From NCBI GenBank assembly GCA_002422795.1, contig DITJ01000031.1, positions 18,727 to 42,328 of the forward strand: a stretch of 23,602 nt of DNA, read 5' to 3'. The translations under genes were made by a program, and so were the position numbers. Of the stretch, positions 15,787-21,321 are shown in pieces. Position 1 is the stretch's first letter, and the number at the start of each line of letters is the position of its first letter. This stretch comes from Alphaproteobacteria bacterium UBA6187 (GTDB lineage Bacteria; Pseudomonadota; Alphaproteobacteria; Rickettsiales; UBA6187). Under the pieces are notes generated by a model. It ran no database searches. It was not told the origin of the DNA and worked only from the letters and a program-made list of their open reading frames with translations.

Positions 15787-16190
15787 CCCAAAATTTTACT
15801 ATAGTCGTATATATTTTCACTTATCCATGCAGATAATTCAGCTTCGGTAATCATGCCTTCGGCGAGTTTTAGGAAAATGATATAGCAATCTTCCATTGTA
15901 ACAGATATATCAAAATCATTTATATTCAAAAATAATATACATGCAACTAATGCAGTACGTTTATTGCCATCAATAAATGGATGGTTCTTCGCTATGCCAA
16001 ATGCATATGCAGCGGCCATATCTTCGATTGATGGTGCGGGATTACCATAAAAATAAAGGTTCTTCGCCCGGTTTATTGCTGATTCAAGAAGGCCTGCATC
16101 CCTCACACCATCGCCGCCGCCATGCTCGGAAAGCTGGCGGGAGTGGATTGAAAGAATAGCCTTTTCATCTATCCAGATGGGTTCCTGCAT
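15765..16190 (-). CDS. doc: Doc/Fic-family toxin of an AbrB-Doc module
   Basis: A 141-residue death-on-curing toxin. The active-site loop HPFIDGNKRT (70-79) is intact. In phage P1 Doc this Fic fold phosphorylates EF-Tu and stops translation. Other family marks are the IHSRQLSEHGG region and the VRDAGLLESAINRAKNLYFYG segment with the usual GNP after it. The C-terminal LAEGMITEAELSAWISEN ends the normal fold. The last residues, HCHPGT, and the TAA are encoded by the palindromic repeat at 15595-15786, so the native end was replaced or extended by the repeat. The antitoxin gene lies 4 nt upstream in the same operon, with a strong promoter/operator at 16448-16476. Confidence 0.93.
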   Translation of the reverse strand: MQEPIWIDEKAILSIHSRQLSEHGGGDGVRDAGLLESAINRAKNLYFYGNPAPSIEDMAAAYAFGIAKNHPFIDGNKRTALVACILFLNINDFDISVTMEDCYIIFLKLAEGMITEAELSAWISENIYDYSKILGHCHPGT

Positions 16191-16194
16191 GTTA

Positions 16195-16419
16195 TTACTC
16201 CGCTAATTTTTTTAATACAGTGCGGTATTTACGCATGATCTTTTCAGCCAGATCCATTTGCATAGCATAGTTATCTTCATAAGGCACAAGCTTGATGCCA
16301 TCTGGCGTTTCTGAAACATAAAGAAGATCACCCTTGCCAACATGTAATTTAGCCAGAATTTCTTTAGGTAGGATAACGCCAACTGAATTGCCTATAGTAG
16401 TGATTTTTAATGGTTCCAT
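16195..16419 (-). CDS. AbrB/MazE-type antitoxin partner of Doc
   Basis: A 74-residue SpoVT/AbrB-like swapped-hairpin DNA-binding protein (LKITTIGNSVGVILPKEILA, then LHVGKGDLLYVSETPDGIKLVPYE). The C-terminal helix (about 55-74, LAEKIMRKYRTVLKKLAE) should bind and neutralise Doc. AbrB-type antitoxins paired with Doc toxins are common in alpha- and gammaproteobacteria. Antitoxin-first order and the 4-nt gap imply coupled translation. The 18-nt palindrome just upstream is the likely autoregulatory site. Confidence 0.93.
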   Translation of the reverse strand: MEPLKITTIGNSVGVILPKEILAKLHVGKGDLLYVSETPDGIKLVPYEDNYAMQMDLAEKIMRKYRTVLKKLAE

Positions 16420-16447
16420 GATTTTTTACCTGTTTATGTTTTTTCTC

Positions 16448-16476
16448 ATTATAACATTTGTTATAACGTTATGCAA
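16448..16476 (-). promoter_or_regulatory. Autoregulated promoter/operator of the AbrB-Doc operon
   Basis: On the minus strand: TTGCAT (16476-16471), a 17-nt spacer and TATAAT (16453-16448), about 30 nt before the antitoxin start. A perfect palindrome TTATAACATTTGTTATAA (16449-16466, 8-nt arms) covers the -10 and half the spacer, exactly where an AbrB-type repressor would block RNA polymerase. Confidence 0.8.
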
Positions 16477-16657
16477 TATATACTAATTCCTGCGGTGATA
16501 CTTGCAAGCTATCGGCAATTTTGAGGAGTTGGCCGAGTTCCATATTATATTCACCACGCTCCCGGCAAAGGAGAAAAATATGCATAGGACATGCATAAAA
16601 ATAAACCAACCTCGACTGAGAGTTGGGAAGCGATTGATTGAAGGTGTTTTGTAGCAC
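16469..16657 (-). pseudogene. Remnant of an HTH (XRE-like) regulator or antitoxin
   Basis: The 62-residue frame ends in RGEYNMELGQLLKIADSLQVSPQELV, which matches the last helices of an XRE/Cro-type HTH domain. The preceding residues (about 1-33) show no HTH and include a Tyr/Cys/Phe-rich stretch, so the N-terminal half is lost or frameshifted. It sits between two toxin-antitoxin pairs and overlaps the AbrB promoter region, which suggests decay of a third module. It has no convincing start site. Confidence 0.45.
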
Positions 16658-16705
16658 CGTTGATTTATTTATAATGGTTTGGATGGAATTTGTAAGGGAA
16701 GAAAG

Positions 16706-16987
16706 TTAAAATCCACCAGGCCATTGTCTTGCTGAATGCAGCACTTGTAGGATGTGTATCTGGTTATTTTTTATACGGTAAACCAGTATGTAATTTATCA
16801 TTACAACAAATTCGTGAGTGCCTGTTACCCTGCCTTGTTTGCCTATATATGGATGCTGGGAAATAACTTCTGCACCGCGGCGGATTTTTTCAATAGTTTC
16901 ATCCGCAGCAAGCTGGTTATCCTGTGCTATATAATCAGCAATATCTTCAATATTTCTTTCAGCTTTTAATAACCAGCGTATTTTCAT
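16706..16987 (-). CDS. ParE/RelE-superfamily toxin
   Basis: A 93-residue toxin with the ParE pattern: an opening IRWLLKAERNIEDIADYIAQDN, the IEKIRRGAEVISQHPYIGKQGRVTGTHEFVV centre, and the ending INYILVYRIKNNQIHILQVLHSARQWP. Members of the ParE branch poison DNA gyrase, while RelE-branch members cut mRNA; the sequence looks ParE-like. Its ATG overlaps the antitoxin stop codon by one base (taatg), so it is translationally coupled to it. Length is normal and the frame is intact. Confidence 0.92.
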   Translation of the reverse strand: MKIRWLLKAERNIEDIADYIAQDNQLAADETIEKIRRGAEVISQHPYIGKQGRVTGTHEFVVMINYILVYRIKNNQIHILQVLHSARQWPGGF

Positions 16988-17223
16988 TATTGGTAATTTT
17001 TATATTTATTTGTAAGGCGTGCTACCTCTTCATCTGATGCAAAATTCGACTCATCATCAGCTTCAAGCAAAGCCAGTTTAATCTGCTCCACCTGCCATGC
17101 CTGAATTGCAAGGTAATTATCAATCGCCTCGTTCACCAGCCAGTTGCGGGAGCGATCCATACTTTGGGCAAGCATATCAAGTTTCTGTTGTTTTTCTTCA
17201 TCAATGCGGATTGTAAATGCCAT
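16987..17223 (-). CDS. Ribbon-helix-helix antitoxin partner of ParE
   Basis: A 78-residue CopG/ParD-like protein. The N-terminal strand MAFTIRIDEEKQQKLDMLAQSMDRSRNWLVNEAIDNYL is a typical RHH DNA-binding dimer unit, and the acidic C-terminal part (LLEADDESNFASDEEVARL) should wrap the toxin. It precedes the toxin gene with a 1-base overlap. The upstream region has repeated GGTT/AACC half-sites (17224-17265), plausible operators for autorepression, and it diverges from the capsid gene. Confidence 0.92.
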   Translation of the reverse strand: MAFTIRIDEEKQQKLDMLAQSMDRSRNWLVNEAIDNYLAIQAWQVEQIKLALLEADDESNFASDEEVARLTNKYKNYQ

Positions 17224-17265
17224 GGTTAACCTTCAGGGTTCAATGTGGTTCACTTGTAACCATAG
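17224..17265 (-). promoter_or_regulatory. Operator-like GGTT/AACC half-sites upstream of the RHH-ParE operon
   Basis: The gap holds GGTTAACC, GGTTCAA and TGGTTCACTTGTAACCA (5-nt arms, 7-nt spacer) in close series, consistent with cooperative RHH binding. A weak minus-strand promoter candidate (TTGCAG, 17 nt, TATGGT) overlaps it. The same 120-nt gap must also carry any signal for the capsid gene. Confidence 0.45.
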
Positions 17266-17342
17266 CATATAATCAAATAAGCTGCAATGGCAGAAAGCAA
17301 CAATTTATTACCACAATTTCTTTAACCCAATGGAGTATTACT

Positions 17343-18539
17343 ATGACTACAACAGAAATCAAAGCGCGCATTGATAAGCTTGGAAGTGCCTGGGAGCAGT
17401 TTAAGGATGTTAACGACAGGCGCTTAAAAGAGGTGGAGAGGAAAGGGGCAAGTGACCCTATTACCGATGCGCATCTTAACCGCATCAGTGAAAAGATGGA
17501 TGAATATAAGGAAAGGCTTGGGAAAATGGAGGCATCTTTCCGCCGCCCGTCTTTCGGGGATGGCAGCAATTTTGTTATGGAAGATGACTTGAAACGCGCT
17601 CATAAAGAGGCTTTCCGCAGTTATTTAAGAAAAGGTGTGGAAGGTAATTTATGCAATCTGGAAACCAAGGCGCTTTCGGTTGCATCTGACCCCGATGGCG
17701 GCTACCTGGTTTCCCCGCAGCTTTCTGCAAATATTGTGAAAACAGTATTTGAAACTTCCCCTATGAGGCAGATTGCAAGTGTGGAGATTATTTCCAGCGA
17801 TGCGTTGGAGGTGATTGAGGATAAAGATGAAGCGGTGGCCGGCTGGACGACAGAATCTGCTTCGGTTTCTGATACTGATACACCGCAGATGGCCAAAAAA
17901 TCTATACCCGTGCATGAGCTTTATGCACAGCCAAAAGCAACCCAGAAACTTATTGATGATGCGGCAATTGATATTGAAGCGTGGCTCGCAGCCAAGATTG
18001 CGGATATTTTTGCACGTAAGGAAAACACGGCTTTCATAAGTGGTGATGGCGTTGGCAAACCGCGCGGGATATTAACCTATACAGCAGGCACCAGCTGGGG
18101 GCAGATTGAGCAGGTGGCATCCGGCTCTTCTGGCGCGGTTACTGCCGATAAGCTGATTGATTTATTCTATTCACTCAAGGAAGTATATGCAACGCACGCG
18201 GCATTCCTGATGAACCGTTCTACCGTGGATGCGGTGCGCAAACTGAAAGACACTACCAACCAATATATATGGAGCCCTGGAATCGGCCTTGGTGCGCCAG
18301 ATACGTTACTTGGCGTTCCTGTGTACCAGGCGGCTGATATGCCTGTGCCTGCAGCAGATAGCCTTTCAATTGCCGTGGGTGATTTTAAAAGCGCCTACCA
18401 GATTGTTGACCGCGCGGGAATCCGCGTGCTACGCGATCCATTCACAGATAAACCGTTCGTGAAATTCTACACTACCAAACGCGTAGGCGGTGATGTAGTG
18501 AATTTCGAGGCGGTTAAGATTATGAAGTTGGGTTCTTAA
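17343..18539 (+). CDS. HK97-family major capsid protein
   Basis: A 398-residue HK97 gp5-like capsid protein. Residues 1-65 form a charged coiled coil (delta/scaffold domain), followed by a linker. Processing by the neighbouring protease is expected near residues 108-112 (LETKALSVASDPDGGYLVSP). The mature part shows the family's P-domain and A-domain marks: ETSPMRQIASVEIISSDALEVIED, KKSIPVHELYAQPKATQKLIDDA, FISGDGVGKPRGIL, AFLMNRSTVDAVRKLKD and the C-terminal RVGGDVVNFEAVKIMKLGS. ATG 17343 (tggag upstream) is chosen over an open upstream frame that would run through the toxin operon's control region. An octamer foldback element starts 1 nt after its stop codon. Confidence 0.95.
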   Translation: MTTTEIKARIDKLGSAWEQFKDVNDRRLKEVERKGASDPITDAHLNRISEKMDEYKERLGKMEASFRRPSFGDGSNFVMEDDLKRAHKEAFRSYLRKGVEGNLCNLETKALSVASDPDGGYLVSPQLSANIVKTVFETSPMRQIASVEIISSDALEVIEDKDEAVAGWTTESASVSDTDTPQMAKKSIPVHELYAQPKATQKLIDDAAIDIEAWLAAKIADIFARKENTAFISGDGVGKPRGILTYTAGTSWGQIEQVASGSSGAVTADKLIDLFYSLKEVYATHAAFLMNRSTVDAVRKLKDTTNQYIWSPGIGLGAPDTLLGVPVYQAADMPVPAADSLSIAVGDFKSAYQIVDRAGIRVLRDPFTDKPFVKFYTTKRVGGDVVNFEAVKIMKLGS

Positions 18540-18540
18540 G

Positions 18541-18656
18541 GAGTGAAAGAAGAGTGTGAGAATGTAAGAGTGTAAGTTTTTATCAGCTCTTAGAAGTTGG
18601 CATGATTGCTTTATCTCTTCACTCACACTCTTACACTCTAACATTCTTATACTCTA
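18541..18656. repeat. Foldback element made of degenerate octamers (copy 2)
   Basis: The left arm (18541-18576) reads gagtgtga, gaatgtaa, gagtgtaa. The right arm (about 18616-18656) is the complement of gagtataa, gaatgtta, gagtgtaa, gagtgtga. The arms can pair in several registers. It starts immediately after the capsid stop codon and ends 15 nt before the next start. Same word family as 877-1002. Confidence 0.8.
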
Positions 18657-18671
18657 ATAAAGGAATAAAAA

Positions 18672-19076
18672 ATGAGAGACTTACACAATAATATAAAAGT
18701 AGAAAAAGCACTTAATACAACCGCGATTTCCAGCGATACTACCACTACTGGGAGTATAATAGATATGCAAGGCTTTGGGGCGGTGGAGTTTATTATCCAA
18801 TCGGGCACTTTAACCGATGGAAGCTATACGCCGCTTATTGAAGAGGGTACGCTTTCTAACCTGGGGGATGCAACCGCAGTGGCGGATAGCAATTTATTAG
18901 GCACGGAAGCTGACGCGGCTTTTGCACTCACTGATGATAATAAGGTTAAGAAAATCGGGTATATAGGCAATAAACGCTATGTGCGGCTTTCGATTGTGTC
19001 TGCAGATACTACAACTGGCGGCACTGTTTCTGCTGTGGCGGTTAAAGGAAATGCTGGTGATAGGCCGGTGGCTTAA
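18672..19076 (+). CDS. Small phage head/decoration-like protein
   Basis: A 134-residue, mostly beta-rich acidic protein. The opening MRDLHNNIKVEKALNTTAIS, the GAVEFIIQSGTLTDGSYTPLIEEG segment and the KKIGYIGNKRYVRLSIVSADTTTGG segment match a widespread small protein encoded just after capsid genes in alphaproteobacterial prophages. It is usually annotated as hypothetical; position and fold type suggest a capsid decoration or head completion role. AAGGA lies 7 nt before ATG 18672. A heptamer foldback element follows its stop codon directly. Confidence 0.8.
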   Translation: MRDLHNNIKVEKALNTTAISSDTTTTGSIIDMQGFGAVEFIIQSGTLTDGSYTPLIEEGTLSNLGDATAVADSNLLGTEADAAFALTDDNKVKKIGYIGNKRYVRLSIVSADTTTGGTVSAVAVKGNAGDRPVA

Positions 19077-19146
19077 GTTGCGTTTGTCGTGGGTCGTTTG
19101 TCGTGAATAGTATACTTTCACGATCAACGATTCACGAGCCGCGATG
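19077..19146. repeat. Heptamer foldback element (copy 1)
   Basis: The left arm has 7-nt words tgtcgtg, ggtcgtt, tgtcgtg. The right arm is tcacgat, caacgat, tcacgag, ccgcgat. The centre is a strong hairpin CGTGAA-TAGTATACT-TTCACG (19102-19122). It begins right after the stop codon of the preceding gene. Confidence 0.75.
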
Positions 19147-19174
19147 CACAAAATTTAGAAATATGGAGTAAAAA

Positions 19175-19441
19175 ATGACCAGCCAAAAAACCTTAATTCA
19201 TAAAACAGCGGCGATGCAGGAAAATGATATAAACCAGCTAAAATCCATAGTTGATAAAGCAGTGCCTGAACCGGGCATTAGCATGGCCGGGCAGGTGCAT
19301 ACGCCCATAAATACAGTAATTAAACAGCAATCCAGCCTGGGCAGGCATAATAAAGGTTCACAGAATTTCAGGGAATCTGCCGGGCAAGTTATGCTTGATA
19401 TAGGCAAGGCGATTGCAAGATATGGGAATAGGAATGGGTAG
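19175..19441 (+). CDS. Small phage-associated hypothetical protein
   Basis: An 88-residue hydrophilic protein (KTAAMQENDINQLKSIVDKAVPEPG, a Gln/Asn-rich middle, and an ESAGQVMLDIGKAIARYG helix). GGAG lies 8 nt before ATG 19175. It lies in the head operon between two heptamer elements. I know no family for it. The position between decoration-like and connector genes suggests a head-assembly accessory protein, but it could be unrelated. Confidence 0.65.
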   Translation: MTSQKTLIHKTAAMQENDINQLKSIVDKAVPEPGISMAGQVHTPINTVIKQQSSLGRHNKGSQNFRESAGQVMLDIGKAIARYGNRNG

Positions 19442-19507
19442 TATCGTTTATCGTTTATAGTTGGTGGTTGGTCGTTTTCGATAAACGATAAACTACCAAC
19501 GACAAAC
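19442..19507. repeat. Heptamer foldback element (copy 2, sister of the terL insert)
   Basis: The left arm has 7-nt words tatcgtt, tatcgtt, tatagtt, ggtggtt, ggtcgtt. The right arm is the complement of tgtcgtt, ggtagtt, tatcgtt, tatcg. The arms pair over about 28 nt with a very short loop. It starts at the first base after the stop codon and ends before the strong aaaggaga ribosome site of the next gene. It shares 17- and 18-nt exact blocks with 11131-11205. Confidence 0.85.
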
Positions 19508-19527
19508 CTTCTTAAAAGGAGATATCC

Positions 19528-20070
19528 ATGACCCACACACACGCACTTACCCTTGCTTCTGCGCCAGCTACAGAGCCACTGACACTCGCCGAAACGAAAA
19601 CTTACCTGAAAATAGAAAATACTAATGATGATACGCTTATCACCAGCCTGATAACCCTGGTGCGTAAGGCGGCGGAGGATTTCCTCTGTGCCTCGCTAAT
19701 TACGCAAAGCTGGAAAATATCTTATGATAAATATGCGCCCTCTTGTGTTTATTTGCCTATGGGGCCGATTATAGCTATTACATCCGTTACTGTTTTTGCG
19801 CGCGATGGCAGCAGCTCGGTTATGGCTGCAAGTACTTACTATCTTACATCGGGTAACCGCAAGCTGGTGTTTGATGCCAGCCCAATCGGTCACCGCATTG
19901 AGATTATTTATACGGCAGGATATGGCACAAGCGGTGCTTATGTGCCAAGCCCAATCAGATATGGGATGCTGGCGCATTTAGCTGCTGTTTATGATGGCAG
20001 GGTGGGGGATAGGGATATCCCAAAGCAGGCGGTGGAGTTTTATTTGCCGTATAGGGGAGTTCGTTTGTAG
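19528..20070 (+). CDS. gp6-like head-tail connector protein
   Basis: A 180-residue protein of the phage gp6 / phiE125 gp8 connector type, a ring protein that docks below the portal. Marks: EPLTLAETKTYLKIENTNDDTLITSLITLVRKAAEDFL at the N-terminus, then QSWKISYD, LPMGPIIAITSVTVFARDG, IEIIYTAGYGTSGAYVPSPIRYGMLAHLAAVYDGR near the end. Length is normal for the family. AAGGAGA is well placed before ATG 19528. RcGTA has a separate stopper (head closure) gene next; here none is seen, and the next plus-strand gene, 410 nt away, is the tail fusion. Confidence 0.9.
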   Translation: MTHTHALTLASAPATEPLTLAETKTYLKIENTNDDTLITSLITLVRKAAEDFLCASLITQSWKISYDKYAPSCVYLPMGPIIAITSVTVFARDGSSSVMAASTYYLTSGNRKLVFDASPIGHRIEIIYTAGYGTSGAYVPSPIRYGMLAHLAAVYDGRVGDRDIPKQAVEFYLPYRGVRL

Positions 20071-20100
20071 TTTATCTTAAATTATAGTGGAAGGAAATAT

Positions 20101-20130
20101 TTGACTATTTGATAGATATTAATATATAAT
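20101..20130 (+). promoter_or_regulatory. Near-consensus promoter for a short plus-strand RNA
   Basis: TTGACT (20101-20106), an 18-nt spacer and TATAAT (20125-20130). This is the best promoter I see in the window. Transcription should begin near 20137 and meets a terminator about 40 nt later. Confidence 0.7.
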
Positions 20131-20136
20131 TGGTGC

Positions 20137-20180
20137 AGGAAGGGATGAAACCTTGTTGTGATTTGCATCCCCCCTTTTTA
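20137..20180 (+). ncRNA. Candidate antisense RNA (type I antitoxin-like)
   Basis: About 44 nt between the promoter at 20101-20130 and a terminator-like hairpin: GGGATG (20142-20147) pairs with CATCCC (20166-20171), helped by AAA/TTT around a bulge, then C and T runs (20172-20179). It is complementary to the 3' untranslated part of the minus-strand peptide gene, ending 4 nt before its stop codon. It is short for known type I antitoxins, so the RNA may also be a plain terminated leader. Confidence 0.45.
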
Positions 20181-20183
20181 ATA

Positions 20184-20273
20184 TTAGCCTAGAAATTTAA
20201 TAATTTCTGAAACTAACTCAAAAAATAGCCAGGTTATGTCGAGTAACTTGGCTATTTGATCAAGTTGATCCAT
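20184..20273 (-). CDS. 29-residue amphipathic peptide, candidate type I toxin
   Basis: A short frame with a perfect AGGAGG 5 nt before its ATG. The product is 29 residues: an acidic N-terminus (Asp2, Asp5), a hydrophobic core rich in Leu, Ile and Phe with one Trp at 15, and an IIKFLG end. Polar residues at 2, 5, 9, 12, 19, 22-23 and 26 fall on one helix face, giving a strongly amphipathic helix. Length, polar spacing and the Lys-aromatic-Leu ending resemble the E. coli TisB/DinQ class of inner-membrane type I toxins, though without clear homology and with a net negative charge. The coding region contains a 14-bp hairpin (AAATAGCCA...TGGCTATTT) that could hold the message folded. A structured leader and promoter lie upstream (20274-20425), and a short RNA faces it from the plus strand. 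The function is inferred only from this layout. Confidence 0.55.
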   Translation of the reverse strand: MDQLDQIAKLLDITWLFFELVSEIIKFLG

Positions 20274-20391
20274 TTTCTCCTCCTATATTAGAAGTTAAAA
20301 CGAACCTGCTTGAATAGCTAAGCTAACAGGATTTTATTCCCGCAGAACCCGCAAAACAAAGCAGGCCCCCATACAGACTATTATGTATGGG
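20274..20391 (-). other. Structured 5' leader of the peptide gene
   Basis: If transcription starts near 20391, the leader is about 118 nt. It begins with a perfect 8-bp hairpin (CCCATACA with TGTATGGG, arms 20384-20391 and 20368-20375) and has a longer CCTGC/GCAGG fold behind it. Long, folded leaders are usual in type I toxin mRNAs. With the peptide gene and facing RNA, this accounts for the 20071-20480 gap. Confidence 0.45.
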
Positions 20392-20397
20392 AAACCT

Positions 20398-20425
20398 ATA
20401 ATAGTGGAATGTTGTTTTTAGACAA
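20398..20425 (-). promoter_or_regulatory. Candidate promoter of the peptide gene
   Basis: On the minus strand: TTGTCT (20425-20420), a 16-nt spacer and TATTAT (20403-20398). It has four and five matches to the sigma-70 hexamers. Confidence 0.5.
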
Positions 20426-20480
20426 GTTAAAGTTTAGAGGTTTTGCTTCCATATATTCCCAACCCCAAACGGATAAGTAA

Positions 20481-21296
20481 ATGACCACAGATTATTTATA
20501 CGAACTGCAAAAAACCATAATTACCACATTAAAGGCGGATGCGACCTTAAGCGCTATGGTAAATGGTGTATATAGCAACTTGCCTGGGGATGCCAAATAC
20601 CCATGTATTGCGCTGGAAAATATTGCAGCAAGGGATTTAAGCACAAAAACTGCCAGGGGCTTTAATGTTGGTATTGATATAAAAATACTCAGCCGCGCCC
20701 GCGAAAGCCAGGAGGCATTGAACGTGCTGGCAGAGATTAGGCGGATATTAGATGGTGCAAGCCTTGCCCCTTCGGGGTGTGTTGTAACATCTATAAGGGA
20801 ATTTAATAACCATATCACGCGCCTGGCGGATGGAGTTACATGGAGCGCAAGTATAGGCTTTATTGTGATATTGCAAGAAGGCAGCGGCTTTGTTGGTGAT
20901 GGCAATGATTTCATTATTAAAATCGGCAATGGTGCAACCCCTACGGAGGTGTTTACAACCATAGGCGGCTTGCGAAAGGCTGATATAAGCATTGCCAACA
21001 GGCTTGTTGATTGCAGCAATATCAGCTTTGGCAAGTGGCGTAAATTAGTCAGTGGCGCAGGCATTGCTTCTGTTTCGGTTAGTGGTGCAGGATTTTTCAC
21101 TGATTCAGCCGCAGAAGAAACCATGCGCGCAAGGGCTTTTTCCGGGATTGCTAATAATTATGAAATCCTGCTTGGCAATAATGATAAAATCTCCGGTTCT
21201 TTTATAGTATCCGCATATAAGAGAAACGGAAATATGGATGCGGTTGAGGAATTTATAGTGGCGCTGGAAAGTGCGGGGGAGGTTAGTTTTGCGTGA
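20481..21296 (+). CDS. Fused tail terminator (DUF3168) and major tail tube protein (TP901-1 type)
   Basis: A 271-residue protein with two phage domains in one frame. Residues 1 to about 132 match the DUF3168/gp8-like tail terminator: LQKTIITTLKADATLSAMVNG, the YPCIALENIAARD strand, FNVGIDIKILSRARESQEALNVLAEIRRIL, and a closing WSASIGFIVILQEG. Residues about 140-271 match a TP901-1-like major tail protein: DFIIKIGNGATPTEVFTTIGGLRKADISI, DCSNISFGKWRKL, the SVSVSGAGFFTDSAAEETMRARAF segment, DKISGSFIVSAYKRNG and ALESAGEVSFA at the end. In RcGTA-like clusters these are two adjacent genes. There is no internal Met at the join, so separate translation is unlikely unless an alternative start is used. 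Start 20481 has ggataag upstream. It is the last phage gene in the window. Confidence 0.88.
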   Translation: MTTDYLYELQKTIITTLKADATLSAMVNGVYSNLPGDAKYPCIALENIAARDLSTKTARGFNVGIDIKILSRARESQEALNVLAEIRRILDGASLAPSGCVVTSIREFNNHITRLADGVTWSASIGFIVILQEGSGFVGDGNDFIIKIGNGATPTEVFTTIGGLRKADISIANRLVDCSNISFGKWRKLVSGAGIASVSVSGAGFFTDSAAEETMRARAFSGIANNYEILLGNNDKISGSFIVSAYKRNGNMDAVEEFIVALESAGEVSFA

Positions 21297-21321
21297 CGAA
21301 GGTGGGCTAATTTGCTATAGC

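Noticed and set aside
18541..18656. Intrinsic terminator of the capsid gene
   Set aside because: The hairpin is AT-rich with many pairing registers and no T run directly after the stem. An RNA role is possible, but it is not a standard terminator.
20492..21124. Minus-strand open frame of 210 codons
   Set aside because: It is the shadow of the tail fusion gene, whose plus-strand product matches two phage families.
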